Of a DNA stretch of 64,000 nucleotides, positions 51,076-58,912 are shown piece after piece. Location: NCBI GenBank assembly GCA_937895345.1, contig CALAWP010000005.1, positions 9,328-73,327 on the forward strand, in the 5' to 3' direction. This stretch comes from an uncultured Paenibacillus sp. (lineage in GTDB: Bacteria > Bacillota > Bacilli > Paenibacillales > Paenibacillaceae). The translations under genes and the position numbers were made by a program. Position 1 is the first letter of the stretch. Each line of letters starts with the position of its first letter. The notes below the pieces were generated by a model. The model searched no databases. It was not told where the DNA came from and was given only the letters and a program-made list of their open reading frames with translations.

Positions 51076-52116
51076 ATGGGCAATTTATTGGGCATTATGA
51101 CGCACCGAATACCGGACAAATCGATCATCCGCCGGCACGGACGGGCCGCTGCCGCCGCGCGCTTCCAAGGAATCGCGCTTTACACGCCCCAGGATGTCAA
51201 TTTGAAAAAAAAGACCGTTCGCGGACACGTGCTGCGAAAGGGGCGCTTGACCCGCTCCACCGTTCCTTTGCCGTCGATCAATCTAGACATCGGATTTTAC
51301 AGCGCGGCTCAAATCAAAAAAGCGGCTCTTGTGCTGCGGTCGAAATCGATGCGGTTTGCGGGATACGGACTTGGCGACAAAAAACGAATCCAGAGCCACT
51401 TGACCGCCAGCGAGAAGCTGCGGCCGTATTTGCTCCCGACCGAGCCGCTCGCCAGCCCCGAGCACGGCGTTCGGTTTCTGCTGCAGCATGAAAGCATTAT
51501 GCTCAAGCCGATCAACGGCTGGGGCGGCAGAGGCATTATACGATTAACGGCGGGGGCGCGTAGCGTTAACGTTCAGAGAGACGGCAAACGAAGCCTGCGC
51601 CTTCCGGCAAGCCGTCTGAAAACGTATTTTCGGCGCGTGCTCCGAACGGGACGGCATATGATGCAAAAGTGGATCGACATCCGCAACGCCAAAGGCAACG
51701 TCTTCGACATCCGCGCCCTCGCTCAAAAGAACGGGCAAGGCCAATGGCAGTTGACCGGCATGGCCGTTCGCGAAGGGCAACGAAAAAAAATTACGTCCAA
51801 TATGAAAGGCGGCGGCAAAGCTTATTCGGTGCTCGACTATTTAACAAGGGAATTTGGCGCCGAGCGGGGAGCGGAGCTGACGGGTTCCGTGATCGAAGCG
51901 GCGGACTACATCCCATCTTATTTGGAGAAATCGTACGGCACCCGCTTCTCCGAGCTCGGCATCGATCTGGCCGCGGACCGTTCCGGCAAGCTGTGGCTGA
52001 TCGAGGTCAATATTAAGCCGGGCAAAAAAATAATGAAAAGCGTATACGGCCGGAAAGCCTGGAAGCAAAGCCTCTTGAACACCTATCGCTATGCCCGAAA
52101 GCTGGCCAGAGGCTAG
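51076..52116 (+). CDS. YheC/YheD-family ATP-grasp protein (spore coat-associated type)
   Basis: ATP-grasp protein of the Bacillus endospore coat family. The N-terminal segment LLGIMTHRIPDKSI leads to the family block PSINLDIGFYSAAQIKKAALVLRSK. The ATP-grasp core follows: LTASEKLRPYLLPTEPLASP, HESIMLKPINGWGGRGIIRL, QKWIDIRNAKGNVFDIRALAQKN, ITSNMKGGGKAY, and the metal-binding FSELGIDLAADRSGKLWLIEVNIKPG. 346 residues. AAAGGCGGGATAAC lies before the ATG. In other spore formers these genes occur in clusters of related copies; here it is alone. Its substrate is unknown, though a peptide-ligase-type reaction is expected. Confidence 0.9.
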   Translation: MGNLLGIMTHRIPDKSIIRRHGRAAAAARFQGIALYTPQDVNLKKKTVRGHVLRKGRLTRSTVPLPSINLDIGFYSAAQIKKAALVLRSKSMRFAGYGLGDKKRIQSHLTASEKLRPYLLPTEPLASPEHGVRFLLQHESIMLKPINGWGGRGIIRLTAGARSVNVQRDGKRSLRLPASRLKTYFRRVLRTGRHMMQKWIDIRNAKGNVFDIRALAQKNGQGQWQLTGMAVREGQRKKITSNMKGGGKAYSVLDYLTREFGAERGAELTGSVIEAADYIPSYLEKSYGTRFSELGIDLAADRSGKLWLIEVNIKPGKKIMKSVYGRKAWKQSLLNTYRYARKLARG

Positions 52117-52135
52117 CCGCCGTCCGACTTCGCAT

Positions 52136-52218
52136 GCGCGCCCGGCATTGCTTGCGCGCCCGGCATTGCTTGCGCGCCCGGCATTGCTTGCGCGCCCGGC
52201 ATTGCTTGCGCGCCCGGC
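52136..52218. repeat. 18-bp tandem repeat
   Basis: Four full copies of GCGCGCCCGGCATTGCTT plus a partial fifth, 20 bases past the stop of the YheC/YheD gene. The rest of the gap 52117-52498 holds this array and the hairpins of the next gene; no gene is supported there. Confidence 0.9.
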
Positions 52219-52410
52219 TGGCCGCCTGCCGAATGCGGCCGGGGCGGCCAGCCGGAAGAAGCGGCCTTGTTCGGCCGCTTCCTGCGCCTTCCATCGGCTT
52301 ATTCGCCCGTTCGGGGCAATATAACGGCAAACTCCGTGCCGCGTTTCGACGCCTTATCGGGTCGGCACGAAATCGGGCAATTTGCCGGACTGACCCATTG
52401 CGGGCAGAAC

Positions 52411-52451
52411 AAAATAAACCCAACCGGCTCTGGCGATCAGAGACGGTTGGG
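52411..52451 (-). terminator. Terminator of the FusB-type gene
   Basis: On the minus strand CCCAACCG pairs with CGGTTGGG, with an inner TCTG/CAGA pairing, then TTTATTTTG. It lies about 50 bases past the stop at 52499. A second hairpin (CGCGGT/ACCGCG) lies between. Confidence 0.8.
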
Positions 52452-52498
52452 GAATCATAGGCCTGGTTAAGGCCCGCGGTTTCCGGTGCAGACCGCGA

Positions 52499-53161
52499 TT
52501 ATCCGTTAGTGCCCGTTACTTGCCGCACGAACGTTTCCAAGGCGGCGGTTTCCGTTATATGGCGGTTGCAAGCGTCGCTGTTCACGCATATATAGTTGCC
52601 GATCGACAAGTAATAATCGGGCGAAGCGTTCGCCGGCCTCTTCTTCGATACGGCAGAGAACAGTGCGACATCCTCATGCTTGTTGCACACAAAACAAACG
52701 TTTTTACGGTTCGTCTGCGTAAATCTGCCTTCGATGCCGTACCATTGCCCGTTCATAAAGCAGACGAGGAACATTCTGCCCGAGGCGATGTCGGTCCATC
52801 CGAGGTAGGTGACGCGGCGCAAGTCCAGACCGGATAGCTGCGGAAGCTTTAATTTTTTCGTTTTTGGAAACAGCTTCTTCAGCTGCGCCTCCGTTATTTG
52901 CGGGAAAGGCGCCAAATACGGCTCCAGAGCAAGCAAATATTGCCGAATGTCTTCCTCCGCCTTCATCTCCGCCAGCTTCTCCAACGTTTGCAATTGCTCA
53001 TCGTTCGCGTCGGGAAACGCTTCGGCAATTTTCATTACCGCGCTCAATTTGACGGACTCAATAACTTTCGGATCGGCGGCGGTCTGCATCGCTTGCAGCG
53101 CCAGACCGGCTTGCTTCTTAATCAAATTATGCTGATGGTTTCTAATGAATGGTTCGGTCAT
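52499..53161 (-). CDS. FusB-family EF-G-binding protein (fusidic acid tolerance)
   Basis: FusB-type proteins bind elongation factor G and release it from the ribosome when fusidic acid locks it. The protein has a helical N-terminal half (HNLIKKQAGLALQAM to about residue 100) and a C-terminal zinc domain with all four cysteines, 156, 159, 192 and 198, in NVCFVCNKHEDVALFSAVSK and GNYICVNSDACNRHI. 220 residues, as in staphylococcal FusB/FusC. AAGGGG before the ATG is buried in a hairpin (53170-53205), and a 15-codon leader peptide is upstream, so expression is likely induced by stalled ribosomes. Chromosomal homologues are common in Bacillales; the level of resistance cannot be told. Confidence 0.88.
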   Translation of the reverse strand: MTEPFIRNHQHNLIKKQAGLALQAMQTAADPKVIESVKLSAVMKIAEAFPDANDEQLQTLEKLAEMKAEEDIRQYLLALEPYLAPFPQITEAQLKKLFPKTKKLKLPQLSGLDLRRVTYLGWTDIASGRMFLVCFMNGQWYGIEGRFTQTNRKNVCFVCNKHEDVALFSAVSKKRPANASPDYYLSIGNYICVNSDACNRHITETAALETFVRQVTGTNG

Positions 53162-53169
53162 TGCGTTCA

Positions 53170-53205
53170 GCCCCTTATTTTTGAATGAAATCTTCCATAA
53201 GGCGC
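53170..53205 (-). promoter_or_regulatory. Hairpin sequestering the Shine-Dalgarno of the FusB-type gene
   Basis: On the minus strand GCGCCTTAT (53205-53197) can pair with ATAAGGGGC (53178-53170), eight of nine positions, across an 18-base loop. The second arm contains the AAGGGG ribosome site of the gene starting at 53161. Confidence 0.7.
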
Positions 53206-53239
53206 AAAACCGTTCATTAGAATCGAATCCGGCTTACCG

Positions 53240-53296
53240 GGCGAAAATCCGTTATTCCGCCCATGCAAAGGTTCGCCCTAATGTCAGGCTTTGCAT
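53240..53296 (-). promoter_or_regulatory. Alternative hairpins in the FusB leader
   Basis: ATGCAAAG (53296-53289) pairs with CTTTGCAT (53270-53263), and GGGCGAA (53278-53272) with TTCGCCC (53246-53240). The two stems interlock, so they compete. AGGGCG within this part can also pair with CGCCTT of the downstream anti-Shine-Dalgarno arm, which would free the ribosome site. Confidence 0.6.
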
Positions 53297-53331
53297 GAGC
53301 TGCCGGCAGCCAAGGCAATATGATTTGCCAT
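53284..53331 (-). CDS. 15-residue leader peptide of the FusB-type gene
   Basis: A minus-strand frame of 15 codons, MANHIALAAGSSCKA, starts at 53331 nine bases after a strong GGAGG and stops at 53284. It is placed between an extended -10 promoter and the hairpins that control the FusB-type gene, and its last codons enter the first hairpin arm. This is the arrangement of erm/cat-type leader peptides, where a stalled ribosome rearranges the RNA. No homology is claimed. A longer overlapping frame (MSVETEVGTHGKSYC) starts inside the -10 box and lacks a ribosome site. Confidence 0.65.
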   Translation of the reverse strand: MANHIALAAGSSCKA

Positions 53332-53357
53332 GTGTACCAACCTCCGTTTCAACGGAC

Positions 53358-53363
53358 ATTATA
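53358..53363 (-). promoter_or_regulatory. Extended -10 promoter of the FusB leader
   Basis: TGGTATAAT on the minus strand is an extended -10 box (TGnTATAAT). The -35 region is poor, as often with extended -10 promoters. Transcription should start near 53351, just before the leader peptide's ribosome site. Confidence 0.7.
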
Positions 53364-53429
53364 CCACAAGCGCCGCCGGGCCCGAAATGCCGTGATCGGT
53401 TATAAATAGACTCTCCTAAGCAGCAGCCT

Positions 53430-54227
53430 TCAAGCCCTGCACGATTCCCGGTATGCCTTCGGCGGCACGCCCATCGTTCTGGCGAACGCCCGCTGAAATT
53501 GGCTGACGCTCGCAAATCCGAGACCGAAGCTGATGTCCGTAATCGATTTGTCCGTTTGGCGAAGCAATTGTCTCGCTTCCTCCATCCGGAGCTGCAGCAC
53601 GTATTGGTAGGGCGTGACGCCGATCTCCTTTTTGAAGCTGCGTATAAAATGATACCGGCTTTGATAGGCCATCGAAGCCAGCGTATCGATCCGAATCGGG
53701 TCGCGGTAATGATCGCGGATATATTCCAGCACCGTCCTCATTTGCGCGGGAGCGGCCGGAACGGAACGCCGGTTCAGCCGGTGGCTGCCCGTCATGGCAT
53801 CCAAAAAATAAGCCAGCACTTGCATTTCCACTTCTTCTTCCGCATGCCCGCCGTCCCGCATGTCGCTGTTCAGCAGCGCGTTCATCCATTTGCGGAACTT
53901 CTCTCTCAAAAAAACGGGGTCGAACCGCTGCGCGGCGTCGAACTCCGCATCTTCTTGCATGCCGAATTCGTTTAGAGACCGTTTGGCGATTTTGCATATG
54001 AGAATACCCGATTGGGCGTCGATTTCAAAATAATGCCGCTGCTGCGGATGCTGAACCAAGCCGCTGCCGTCCGCAAGTCGGTACAGCCGATTGTCCTGCG
54101 TAAATTCGCAGCGGCCGTACAGCGGCACCGTAATCTGAAACTCGTCTTCATGGTCGTGAGGATGGTTGGAATACGCGCCTTCGATTCTCCACAATTCCAC
54201 CTGAGGCGTTGCAACTTGCATGATCAT
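53430..54227 (-). CDS. AraC-family regulator, divergent from an Fsr-like pump
   Basis: Cupin-type ligand domain at the N-terminus (HPHDHEDEFQITVPLYGRCEFTQDNRLYRL, then LVQHPQQRHYFEID) and the two AraC helix-turn-helix units at the end (IRIDTLASMAYQSRYHFIRSFKKEIG and ITDISFGLGFASVSQFQRAFARTMG, then VPPKAYRE). 265 residues. The ATG at 54227 follows GGGGTGAAAGCCG. It is back to back with the MFS gene at 54334, which is its most likely target. Confidence 0.9.
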   Translation of the reverse strand: MIMQVATPQVELWRIEGAYSNHPHDHEDEFQITVPLYGRCEFTQDNRLYRLADGSGLVQHPQQRHYFEIDAQSGILICKIAKRSLNEFGMQEDAEFDAAQRFDPVFLREKFRKWMNALLNSDMRDGGHAEEEVEMQVLAYFLDAMTGSHRLNRRSVPAAPAQMRTVLEYIRDHYRDPIRIDTLASMAYQSRYHFIRSFKKEIGVTPYQYVLQLRMEEARQLLRQTDKSITDISFGLGFASVSQFQRAFARTMGVPPKAYRESCRA

Positions 54228-54333
54228 CGGCTTTCACCCCGCAATTATTGTGCATGATTATAGCAATTTTCGCGGCGACTAGCCAGCCTCCAGACCTTTA
54301 CAGTATAGAAAAAAGACGAAACAGGTGATGACA

Positions 54334-55557
54334 ATGACGCAACCCGCGATATCCCGGACCGGCACTGCCGTGCAAAGCGCCAATTGGATGCTTTTCGGCG
54401 TCAGTGCGGCGCATTTGCTGAACGACGCCATGCAAAATATCGTGCCGGCCGTATTTCCGCTATTTCAAGCTTCCTTGCAGCTCAGCTACGCCCAAATCGG
54501 CTGGGTCGCCTTTACGCTGAACGTGACGGCGTCGATTCTTCAGCCGCTGATCGGAGCCTATACGGACCGCAAGCCGATGCCTGCGCTGCTTCCGCTCGGC
54601 ATGGTCTTTACACTGCTGGGCATGATCGGGCTGGCCTTGTCGCCGGGATTCGGGATGCTGATCGCCTCCGCGGCCCTCATCGGAATCGGTTCTTCGGTGC
54701 TCCATCCGGAATCTTCCCGTGTCGCCCATCTGGCGGCCGGCAAAGGGAAAGGGCTGGCGCAGTCGATTTTTCAGGTCGGCGGCAATACGGGACAGGCGCT
54801 CGCTCCTCTGTTGATGGCGCTGATTATCATTCCGCAAGGGCAGCTCGGCTTCCTGTGGTTTACGCTGCTGGCAGCAGCCGGCATTGCAATTCAATGGAGC
54901 GTCAGCCGATGGTACGCCCGCCAAATCCGGCTGCCTCAATACGCCGCCCGGCAGCGCGCCGCGGCCGCCGGTAACGGAGGCAAATCCCGGGCGTTCGTCG
55001 CAGCCGTGCTCGTCATTTTGATCGTGCTGCTGTTTTCCAAATTTGTGTATGTGGCCGGCATGACCGGGTTTTATTCGTTCTATTATATGGACCGGTACCA
55101 GCTGCCGCTCGAAAGAGCCCAAATGTCGCTGTTCGCGCTGCAATTTGCCGGGATGATCGGCACGCTGCTCGGCGGTCCGCTGGCGGACCGGTTCGGCCGC
55201 AAAACAATCATTTGGTTTTCGGTATTGGGAACGGCTCCGTTTGCCTTATGGCTGCCTTACGCCAGCCCGGCCGGCTCGATCCTGTTATGCTTCGCCATCG
55301 GAGTTATTCTGATGTCCTGCTTTTCGGTCATTATCGTCTATGCGCAAGAGATGCTGCCGGGCAAGGTGGGCATGATTGCGGGGTTGTTCTTCGGCTTGTC
55401 GTTCGGCATGGCCGGCCTCGGATCGGTCCTGCTCGGCTGGATGATGGACTGGAAAGGCGTGGACGCCGTGATGCAGCTTTGCTCCTTCTTGCCGCTGCTG
55501 GGCGTCTTCGCCCTGCTGCTGCCGAAGGATGCCCGGCTGATGGGCAAGGCGGGTTAG
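54334..55557 (+). CDS. MFS exporter of the Fsr (fosmidomycin resistance) family
   Basis: Twelve-helix transporter. The N-terminal helices carry the Fsr pattern SAAHLLNDAMQNIVPAVFPLF and IGWVAFTLNVTASILQPLIGAYTDRKP; GIGSSVLHPESSRVAHLAAGKGKGLAQSIFQVGGNTGQALAP is strongly diagnostic. The second half has GGPLADRFGRKTIIWFSVLG (motif A) and FGMAGLGSVLLGWMMD. The ATG at 54334 has AGGTG six bases upstream; a GTG at 54325 overlaps that site. 407 residues. The divergent AraC gene probably controls it. Fsr pumps export fosmidomycin in E. coli; the substrate here may be a sugar-like or phosphonate compound. Confidence 0.9.
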   Translation: MTQPAISRTGTAVQSANWMLFGVSAAHLLNDAMQNIVPAVFPLFQASLQLSYAQIGWVAFTLNVTASILQPLIGAYTDRKPMPALLPLGMVFTLLGMIGLALSPGFGMLIASAALIGIGSSVLHPESSRVAHLAAGKGKGLAQSIFQVGGNTGQALAPLLMALIIIPQGQLGFLWFTLLAAAGIAIQWSVSRWYARQIRLPQYAARQRAAAAGNGGKSRAFVAAVLVILIVLLFSKFVYVAGMTGFYSFYYMDRYQLPLERAQMSLFALQFAGMIGTLLGGPLADRFGRKTIIWFSVLGTAPFALWLPYASPAGSILLCFAIGVILMSCFSVIIVYAQEMLPGKVGMIAGLFFGLSFGMAGLGSVLLGWMMDWKGVDAVMQLCSFLPLLGVFALLLPKDARLMGKAG

Positions 55558-55584
55558 CGGACGGAGCCTGGCCAACACATCAAT

Positions 55585-55608
55585 GGGCGAAGCCTTGCGG
55601 CTTCGCCC
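55585..55608. terminator. Hairpin between the Fsr-like pump and the converging TetR gene
   Basis: Perfect ten-base arms GGGCGAAGCC/GGCTTCGCCC with a four-base loop. No U-run follows, so efficiency is uncertain. Confidence 0.5.
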
Positions 55609-55643
55609 GTCGTGTGGAGCTGCTTGCTCGGTCCTATCCGGTC

Positions 55644-56231
55644 TCATGGCTGCCTGAACCCATCCAGCAGCTGCCGGAGCGCCTCCATCGTCTCCCGCTG
55701 CACCTCGGGCCGATTCGCCTCATTGGCAAGCCAGAGCGCGGTCTCGTTCAATCCCCCGGATAAAAAATGCGTCATAAAGTCAAGCGGCACCGGCTTCACC
55801 AGCCCTTGCTCCCGCATCCAGCCCAGCTGCTCCTTCAACAGGCGCATGGAGTGGCTGCGGTCCATTTCGCGCCATGCCTCCCAGCCCAGGATGGCCGGAC
55901 CGTCGATCAGCATAATCCGTTTGTTCCGAGGTTCGACGGCAGCCATGACGAACGCGCGGCAGCCCAGATACAGCTGTTCCCAGGCATCTTCGCTTCCCGC
56001 CGCTTCGCGCTCCACCCGCTGTGCGACCTCCCGCTGCACATCCTCCAGCACGATGCGGAACAGATCCATTTTGCTGCGAAAATGATGATAAACCGCGCCT
56101 CGCGTCACCTTCGCTTCCCGGACGATCGCATCCAGCGCCGCACCTGCATAACCGTGCTCGGTAAAATGGGTTCTTGCGATTCCGATCAGCTTCCGGATCG
56201 TCTCTTCGGCCTCCGCCTTGCTTCTCCTCAT
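55644..56231 (-). CDS. TetR-family transcriptional regulator
   Basis: The helix-turn-helix part is LIGIARTHFTEHGYAGAALDAIVREAKVTRGAVYHHFRSKMDLFRIVL, followed by a helical ligand domain of the AcrR/TetR_C type (AILGWEAWREMDRSHSMRLLKEQLGWM). 195 residues. GGAAGGGGCGAAGG lies before the ATG. It is encoded on the same strand as and downstream of a VOC gene whose upstream region contains a perfect TetR-type palindrome, so it is the probable binder of that site. Confidence 0.9.
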   Translation of the reverse strand: MRRSKAEAEETIRKLIGIARTHFTEHGYAGAALDAIVREAKVTRGAVYHHFRSKMDLFRIVLEDVQREVAQRVEREAAGSEDAWEQLYLGCRAFVMAAVEPRNKRIMLIDGPAILGWEAWREMDRSHSMRLLKEQLGWMREQGLVKPVPLDFMTHFLSGGLNETALWLANEANRPEVQRETMEALRQLLDGFRQP

Positions 56232-56348
56232 CGTACCCTTCGCCCCTTCCCGGACCGTTTCCAGCTCGTCCGAAATCTCTCTCTTCAGACTATTGTGATC
56301 CGTCGGCGGGAATTCGTCAAATCGGAGGCAGGCTGCAGCCCGGCGCTT

Positions 56349-56780
56349 TTACGAATTCCATATTTGTTCCGCGTAGTTGTCCTTATATTCGTTCGACGGA
56401 GGAATGATCGCGATAACATCAATCAACACGCCGTTCGGATCTGACGTAATAAAATGCCGCTGGCCGAAATCTTCGCTTCGTATGTCTAGGCAAAGCGGCA
56501 GCTTCGAGCCTTGAATTAGCCGCGCGTATTCCGCATCGGCGTCGTCCACTTCAAAATTGAGGATCAACCCTTGCACGCCATTGCGGTACGACTCCGGGAC
56601 AGTCGGGTGATTCCGGTCCAGCACGGCTAATTCGTACGGCGTCCCGCCGCCGCTCAAGCGCATGCTGACGTACCAATCCGCCTCAAACGTTGTTTCAAAA
56701 CCGAAATGAACCTCGTAAAATTGCGCCGTCGCCGCCACATGGTCAGTCATAATAACCGGATAAAAACTGGATGTCTTCAT
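56349..56780 (-). CDS. VOC (glyoxalase-like) protein, possibly controlled by the TetR gene downstream
   Basis: Two-module vicinal oxygen chelate protein (FYPVIMTDHVAATAQFYEVHFGFE, then LNFEVDDADAEYARLIQGS and GQRHFITSDPNGVLIDVIA). 143 residues. AAAGGGG stands before the ATG. It precedes the TetR gene by 117 bases on the same strand. The substrate is unknown; TetR-linked VOC proteins often detoxify an electrophile or bind a drug. Confidence 0.87.
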   Translation of the reverse strand: MKTSSFYPVIMTDHVAATAQFYEVHFGFETTFEADWYVSMRLSGGGTPYELAVLDRNHPTVPESYRNGVQGLILNFEVDDADAEYARLIQGSKLPLCLDIRSEDFGQRHFITSDPNGVLIDVIAIIPPSNEYKDNYAEQIWNS

Positions 56781-56821
56781 TTATCATTTCCCCTTTCATG
56801 GATCAAGATGAACCCAGTTTA

Positions 56822-56842
56822 ACATACATACTGTATGTATGT
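56822..56842. promoter_or_regulatory. TetR-type operator
   Basis: ACATACATA-CTG-TATGTATGT has perfect nine-base arms. It lies 42 bases upstream of the VOC start and just upstream of the -35 box of the promoter at 56851-56880, so one repressor could control both directions. Confidence 0.75.
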
Positions 56843-56850
56843 AAATAGCT

Positions 56851-56880
56851 TTGACAGCTCCTCCCGGATTCAGGTACACT
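56851..56880 (+). promoter_or_regulatory. Promoter of the DUF4825 gene
   Basis: TTGACA, 18-base spacer, TACACT on the plus strand, 97 bases upstream of the gene starting at 56977. Confidence 0.65.
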
Positions 56881-56976
56881 GACCACAAGACACGTCGGCT
56901 GCCGCAGGACGGTTGGCGAAAGCCGTGCCGGGCGCGCATAGGTTAAATTTAGATTCATCGTTGGGGGGAATATCGG

Positions 56977-57567
56977 ATGACAAGACGGCAAATTCTCGGG
57001 ATCGGATTATTGATGACGGCGGTCGCGCTGATCGGCTTTTCGGTTCTTTACGGGAAATTGGTAAACATTAATAACGCAGCGGCTCCAAATGAGGCTGATG
57101 TCGTTTACGGCGGCTACAATATGACGCAAATCGCTGCAAACCGCACCGATTATATTGGGGATGCGTCCAAGACGGGACGGCTTGCGGGGCAGCTGCCGGC
57201 TCCCGATTCGTATTACCGCCAGCAATATATCTCTTTGCAGACCGCGGAGCGGCCTTACGGCCTGACCGTATATTACGAGCCGGCCGAGCCGGACAGCTTG
57301 GCTTCCCGGCCCGTTCACGGCGAACGATCGGCGCTTGCGGAGCAAGCCCGCAACAATGCGCTCGTCCTGTTTGCCATGATCGGCAATGCGGAGAAGGTGA
57401 CGTTTGCGTTTCGGGACAGCCCGTCCTCGAACGGCTTGGAGCAGGATCGTTACGATCGGTTCATAACCTTTGAAAGATCGGAATTCGAAGGAGAATACGA
57501 TATTCAAGCCCTGGGGAACGAACCGGAGAAGCTGGGCTTGCTGCTGCAAGACGGGCTTCTCCGGTAA
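56977..57567 (+). CDS. DUF4825-type membrane-anchored protein
   Basis: N-terminal membrane anchor (ILGIGLLMTAVALIGFSVLYG) followed by an extracellular domain. The block TDYIGDASKTGRLAGQLPAP, then YISLQTAERPYGLTVYY, matches the DUF4825 pattern. NNALVLFAMIGNAEKVTFAF and a short C-terminal helix complete it. 196 residues. GGGGGGAATATCGG precedes the ATG. In Bacillales such proteins often accompany BlaR/MecR-type or sigma-factor modules, but none is adjacent here. The role is unknown. Confidence 0.75.
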   Translation: MTRRQILGIGLLMTAVALIGFSVLYGKLVNINNAAAPNEADVVYGGYNMTQIAANRTDYIGDASKTGRLAGQLPAPDSYYRQQYISLQTAERPYGLTVYYEPAEPDSLASRPVHGERSALAEQARNNALVLFAMIGNAEKVTFAFRDSPSSNGLEQDRYDRFITFERSEFEGEYDIQALGNEPEKLGLLLQDGLLR

Positions 57568-57572
57568 GGGGA

Positions 57573-58088
57573 CTAGGCGGATCCGGCCGCCCTTTTGTTG
57601 ATTTCCTCCATCAGTCGCTGCGGAGGGCAGGCCAGCATTTTGAGCGGAATATGGGCTTGCGCCGGGCTTAAACCTCTGTTCATCCGGTGCAGCGTTTTCT
57701 TAAAGCCCGAGAACCGGTTTTGCACCAGGTCGGGGTCGTTGGTAAAGATGCAAAGAAAGTCCTGATTGTACATCCGAAGCGCCTGAATGTCCTTAATCTC
57801 CTCCCAGCGGATCAATCCCGCCGAAGCGTAAGAAGCCCGGTCGAGGATCCCTTCATCGGAAATCGTCAGCATCGGCGTCCGGTCCAGCAGCCTCTTGACG
57901 TACCAGACCAGGCACAAGCCGAAAAACAGAATGCAAACCGCTCCGACCACGGTCAGCACCGCTCCTTCGCCTCCTTCCGCTTCCGGCGCAAACACCAGAA
58001 ATACGATCCCCAGCAAAACAAAAATGAGCGCCCCGAATCCGAGCAGCGCCAGTCTTCCTTTTTTCGCGCTTACGTTGAAAGGTTCCAT
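57573..58088 (-). CDS. STM3941-like small membrane protein
   Basis: Two hydrophobic segments (LALLGFGALIFVLLGIVFLVF and AVLTVVGAVCILFFGLCLVWYV) separated by a short acidic loop, then a soluble C-terminal domain (PMLTISDEGILDRASYASAGLIRWEEIKDI, then FLCIFTNDPDLVQNRFSG and HIPLKML). This matches the STM3941 family of uncharacterised membrane proteins. The ATG at 58088 has GGAAGGAG twelve bases upstream; the frame also extends to 58124 without one. 171 residues. It converges on the DUF4825 gene with a five-base gap. Confidence 0.72.
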   Translation of the reverse strand: MEPFNVSAKKGRLALLGFGALIFVLLGIVFLVFAPEAEGGEGAVLTVVGAVCILFFGLCLVWYVKRLLDRTPMLTISDEGILDRASYASAGLIRWEEIKDIQALRMYNQDFLCIFTNDPDLVQNRFSGFKKTLHRMNRGLSPAQAHIPLKMLACPPQRLMEEINKRAAGSA

Positions 58089-58222
58089 AAATTGCACATT
58101 CTCCTTCCGGTTTTCTCCAGACAAAAATCATAATGCAATTTGCCGGAACGGTCAACCGGTTCATTCACAACCGGAAGGAGGACGGGCAGCATTGCCGCTA
58201 AAGCTGCCAATACGGCCTGCCG

Positions 58223-58582
58223 CTATTTAAATGTGCTCAGCCAGTTTGTCAGATTGACGATTTCCTCCTCCGACAGCCGGTCCTTAAAGCCGGGCATTCC
58301 GCCGCCGCCGTTCATTATTTTTTGGTAGATTTGCTTCCGGCTCATATGAGCGCCGACTTGTTTCAGCGCTGGGGCCATCGCTCCCTGATATTCGTCGCCG
58401 TGACAGCCCATGCAGCTGCTGGCGTATACGGCTTCGGCAAGGTCCGGTTGAACAGGAGTATCCGGAATCGTAATCGGAGCGTTCGGCCCCGTTTCCTCTT
58501 TAGGCGGAAGATTAAACAAGAGCAAGATAACGGCCAGCAGTCCCGCGGCGCCCATCAGTACCGACATCACCCATTTTTGCAC
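58223..58582 (-). CDS. Membrane-anchored class I cytochrome c (c550/c551 type)
   Basis: One N-terminal membrane helix (VMSVLMGAAGLLAVILLLFNL) followed by a small heme domain. Heme attachment is CMGCH at residues 57-61; the axial methionine is probably in GGGGMPGFKDRLSEEEI. 119 residues from GTG at 58582, which has GAGGG six bases upstream; the ATG at 58588 touches that site. In Bacillus such proteins (CccA) pass electrons between the bc complex and cytochrome oxidase on the outer membrane face. No oxidase genes are adjacent. Confidence 0.92.
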   Translation of the reverse strand: MQKWVMSVLMGAAGLLAVILLLFNLPPKEETGPNAPITIPDTPVQPDLAEAVYASSCMGCHGDEYQGAMAPALKQVGAHMSRKQIYQKIMNGGGGMPGFKDRLSEEEIVNLTNWLSTFK

Positions 58583-58860
58583 GCTCATCCCTCAATTCAT
58601 CTTTTTTACTATCATATCGAAGACGAATCGCGTTCACTATAGCTCGAAATAGTCATTTCAGCCGGTGCTATCGTTCCCAGATCGCGCAGCAGTTCCTACA
58701 TGTCCGCCTAATTCCAAGCAATTCCTGCACAACATTGATACTTGTGTATAATTTTACAACGGTATGTTTATGCGCAAAGGGCAGAACAGCCCGTCTTTTT
58801 GCTTTTGTTCTTGTATTTCATCAGCCACTCGGGCAGCAGGAAGGTTACCATAGCCAAAAT

Positions 58861-58895
58861 AAAAAAGCCTGCGAATTCATTCCATTCGCAAGCTT
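58861..58895 (-). terminator. Terminator of azoR
   Basis: On the minus strand AAGCTTGCGAAT pairs with ATTCGCAGGCTT (one G-U) and is followed by TTTTATTTT. The rest of the gap 58583-58912 shows no gene. Confidence 0.85.
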
Positions 58896-58912
58896 TTATT
58901 CGAAGATACTCG

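Noticed and set aside
53252..53515. Minus-strand frame containing a 35-residue peptide with CLGC
   Set aside because: Its first possible internal ATG lies in the -10 box and lacks a ribosome site; the 15-codon leader with GGAGG fits better.
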